Assembly (NCBI GenBank): GCA_021160765.1
Contig: JAGHBW010000055.1
Span: 1 to 5,864 of the forward strand
Length of the DNA stretch: 5,864 nucleotides
Origin: Thermoplasmata archaeon
GTDB lineage: Archaea; Thermoplasmatota; Penumbrarchaeia; Penumbrarchaeales; EX4484-36
Reading direction: 5' to 3'
A model generated the notes under the pieces. It saw only the letters and a program-made list of their open reading frames with translations, was not told the origin of the DNA and searched no databases. Position numbers and translations under genes: made by a program. Positions 5,144 through 5,864 of the stretch are shown here, piece after piece (position 1 is the stretch's first letter; each line of letters begins with the position of its first letter).

Positions 5144-5864
5144 ATGAGCGAGGATTATCAGGGAATGACATTCGTTTACGAAGATGGGGAAGAACTGGAG
5201 GAAAATATAGCTACAATAGTTAAAGTATTGCTGAGGATGAAGTTTAAATGGCTATGGTGGAAATACGAGAAGGAAGGGTTTACTGTTGAACGGGATTGGG
5301 GAAAATATATTATGAAAGAGTATGGCGTAAAAGAGATAGATAAACTGGAGAACTGGAGTGGAGCAGAGTGGTTAGCGAAAGTAGAGCCAAAGAATGTGAG
5401 AGAGATAAGAGATGACAAATTAAGATCACTGATAAAGAAGTACTATGAAATAGATAAGAGCATATATCTGTATATTGTACCCTTTCCACCTGAAGGGTAT
5501 TACCAGAGATGTAGGGTGAGATATGATAGGAAAAATCCATTTCATCCAGAAAAGTCGGTGACATGTGAGGATGGAAATAAAGTGGGGATCTACAGACATG
5601 AAGGGAAAGGTAAGAGAGCAATAATAGTAGATTTCTGGTCGTTGCATAGGTATTTTGAGTTTTCAGATCCGCCATTAAGCAGGGCGATGGATGAGTTTTT
5701 AGTGGATTTAATGAGGGACATAGCTAGTGCTACGAAGCCAGTGTATGCGTACATGAATACTGAAGAGTTCAAGCCACTAGAATACGATCCCATGTGTGAT
5801 AACAACAGGGAAATAGTGAAGATCTGGAAGGAAAGAGGTAATGGGATATATACGAACACGCCCA
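5144..5864 (+). CDS. Unrecognised protein, N-terminal 240 residues (runs off window)
   Basis: The frame is open from ATG 5144 to the window edge with no stop, and is preceded by a good Shine-Dalgarno site. The start reads MSEDYQGMTFVYEDGEELEE. A Lys/Trp-rich stretch follows (RMKFKWLWWKYEKEGF, 31-46). A beta-like segment SIYLYIVPFPPEGYYQRCRV is at 106-125, a second one KRAIIVDFWSLHRYFEFSD at 157-175, then SRAMDEFLVDLMRD (179-192) and KPVYAYMNTEEF (198-209). There is no signal peptide and no membrane helix, so it is probably cytoplasmic. The ordering of helix-rich and strand-rich parts suggests an alpha/beta protein. I recognise no catalytic motif and no family. Ile is often ATA and the DNA is distinctly AT-rich, unlike asnS and nreA. 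With its small upstream partner it could be a two-gene module (for example toxin/antidote or effector/immunity), but nothing in the sequence proves this. Confidence 0.75.
   Translation, partial: MSEDYQGMTFVYEDGEELEENIATIVKVLLRMKFKWLWWKYEKEGFTVERDWGKYIMKEYGVKEIDKLENWSGAEWLAKVEPKNVREIRDDKLRSLIKKYYEIDKSIYLYIVPFPPEGYYQRCRVRYDRKNPFHPEKSVTCEDGNKVGIYRHEGKGKRAIIVDFWSLHRYFEFSDPPLSRAMDEFLVDLMRDIASATKPVYAYMNTEEFKPLEYDPMCDNNREIVKIWKERGNGIYTNTP

Noticed and set aside
4760..5859. Reverse open frames across 4760-5098, 5176-5418, 5310-5675, 5426-5647 and 5590-5859
   Set aside because: All are Ser/Leu/Ile/Tyr-rich mirrors of the forward GA-rich coding DNA, overlap one another, and lack initiation signals.

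Overview
The window looks archaeal and probably euryarchaeal. It carries an asparaginyl-tRNA synthetase of the archaeal class IIb type and an Nre-family DNA repair protein with a C-terminal PCNA-binding motif, a family known from archaea. It also has GGTGA-type Shine-Dalgarno sites and a P-loop ATPase of the AAA_14/DUF4143 type that is common in archaeal genomes. I cannot name the species. A secreted PPC-domain protein beside these genes would suit Thermoplasmatota or related lineages, but this is only an impression.

Left half (1-2935), housekeeping and GC-richer: the 5' part of a secreted PPC-like protein (minus strand, cut by the window edge) lies downstream of asnS (minus, 296-1594). asnS is divergent from nreA (plus, 1673-2935), with a 78-base shared upstream region. 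Both full-length genes look intact.

Middle (2936-3508): about 570 bases with no intact gene. It contains recognisable debris: protein-like stretches in two successive frames (about 2984-3326), then a decayed copy of a short peptide-coding tail (3314-3420) that contains a 16-bp perfect palindrome. A TATA-like element near 3440 precedes the ATPase gene.

Right half (3509-5864), AT-richer and accessory in character: an intact ATPase (3509-4834) is followed in the same frame, after one TAG codon, by a second, better-preserved copy of the same tail (4835-4936). The ATPase is thus bracketed by two related fragments (26 of 27 bases identical at their core). Then come a small ORF of up to 80 codons (4896-5138) and a large unrecognised ORF that starts five bases after its stop behind a strong Shine-Dalgarno site and runs off the right edge (5144-5864). 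The last two look translationally coupled and match no family I know.

Reading: a stable chromosomal block (asnS/nreA) abuts a turnover zone of gene fragments, an AAA_14/DUF4143 ATPase and an unknown gene pair. The novelty, if any, is in the duplicated tail around the ATPase and in the unknown pair. Nothing here is a CRISPR array, a tRNA, an rRNA or a recognisable transposon.
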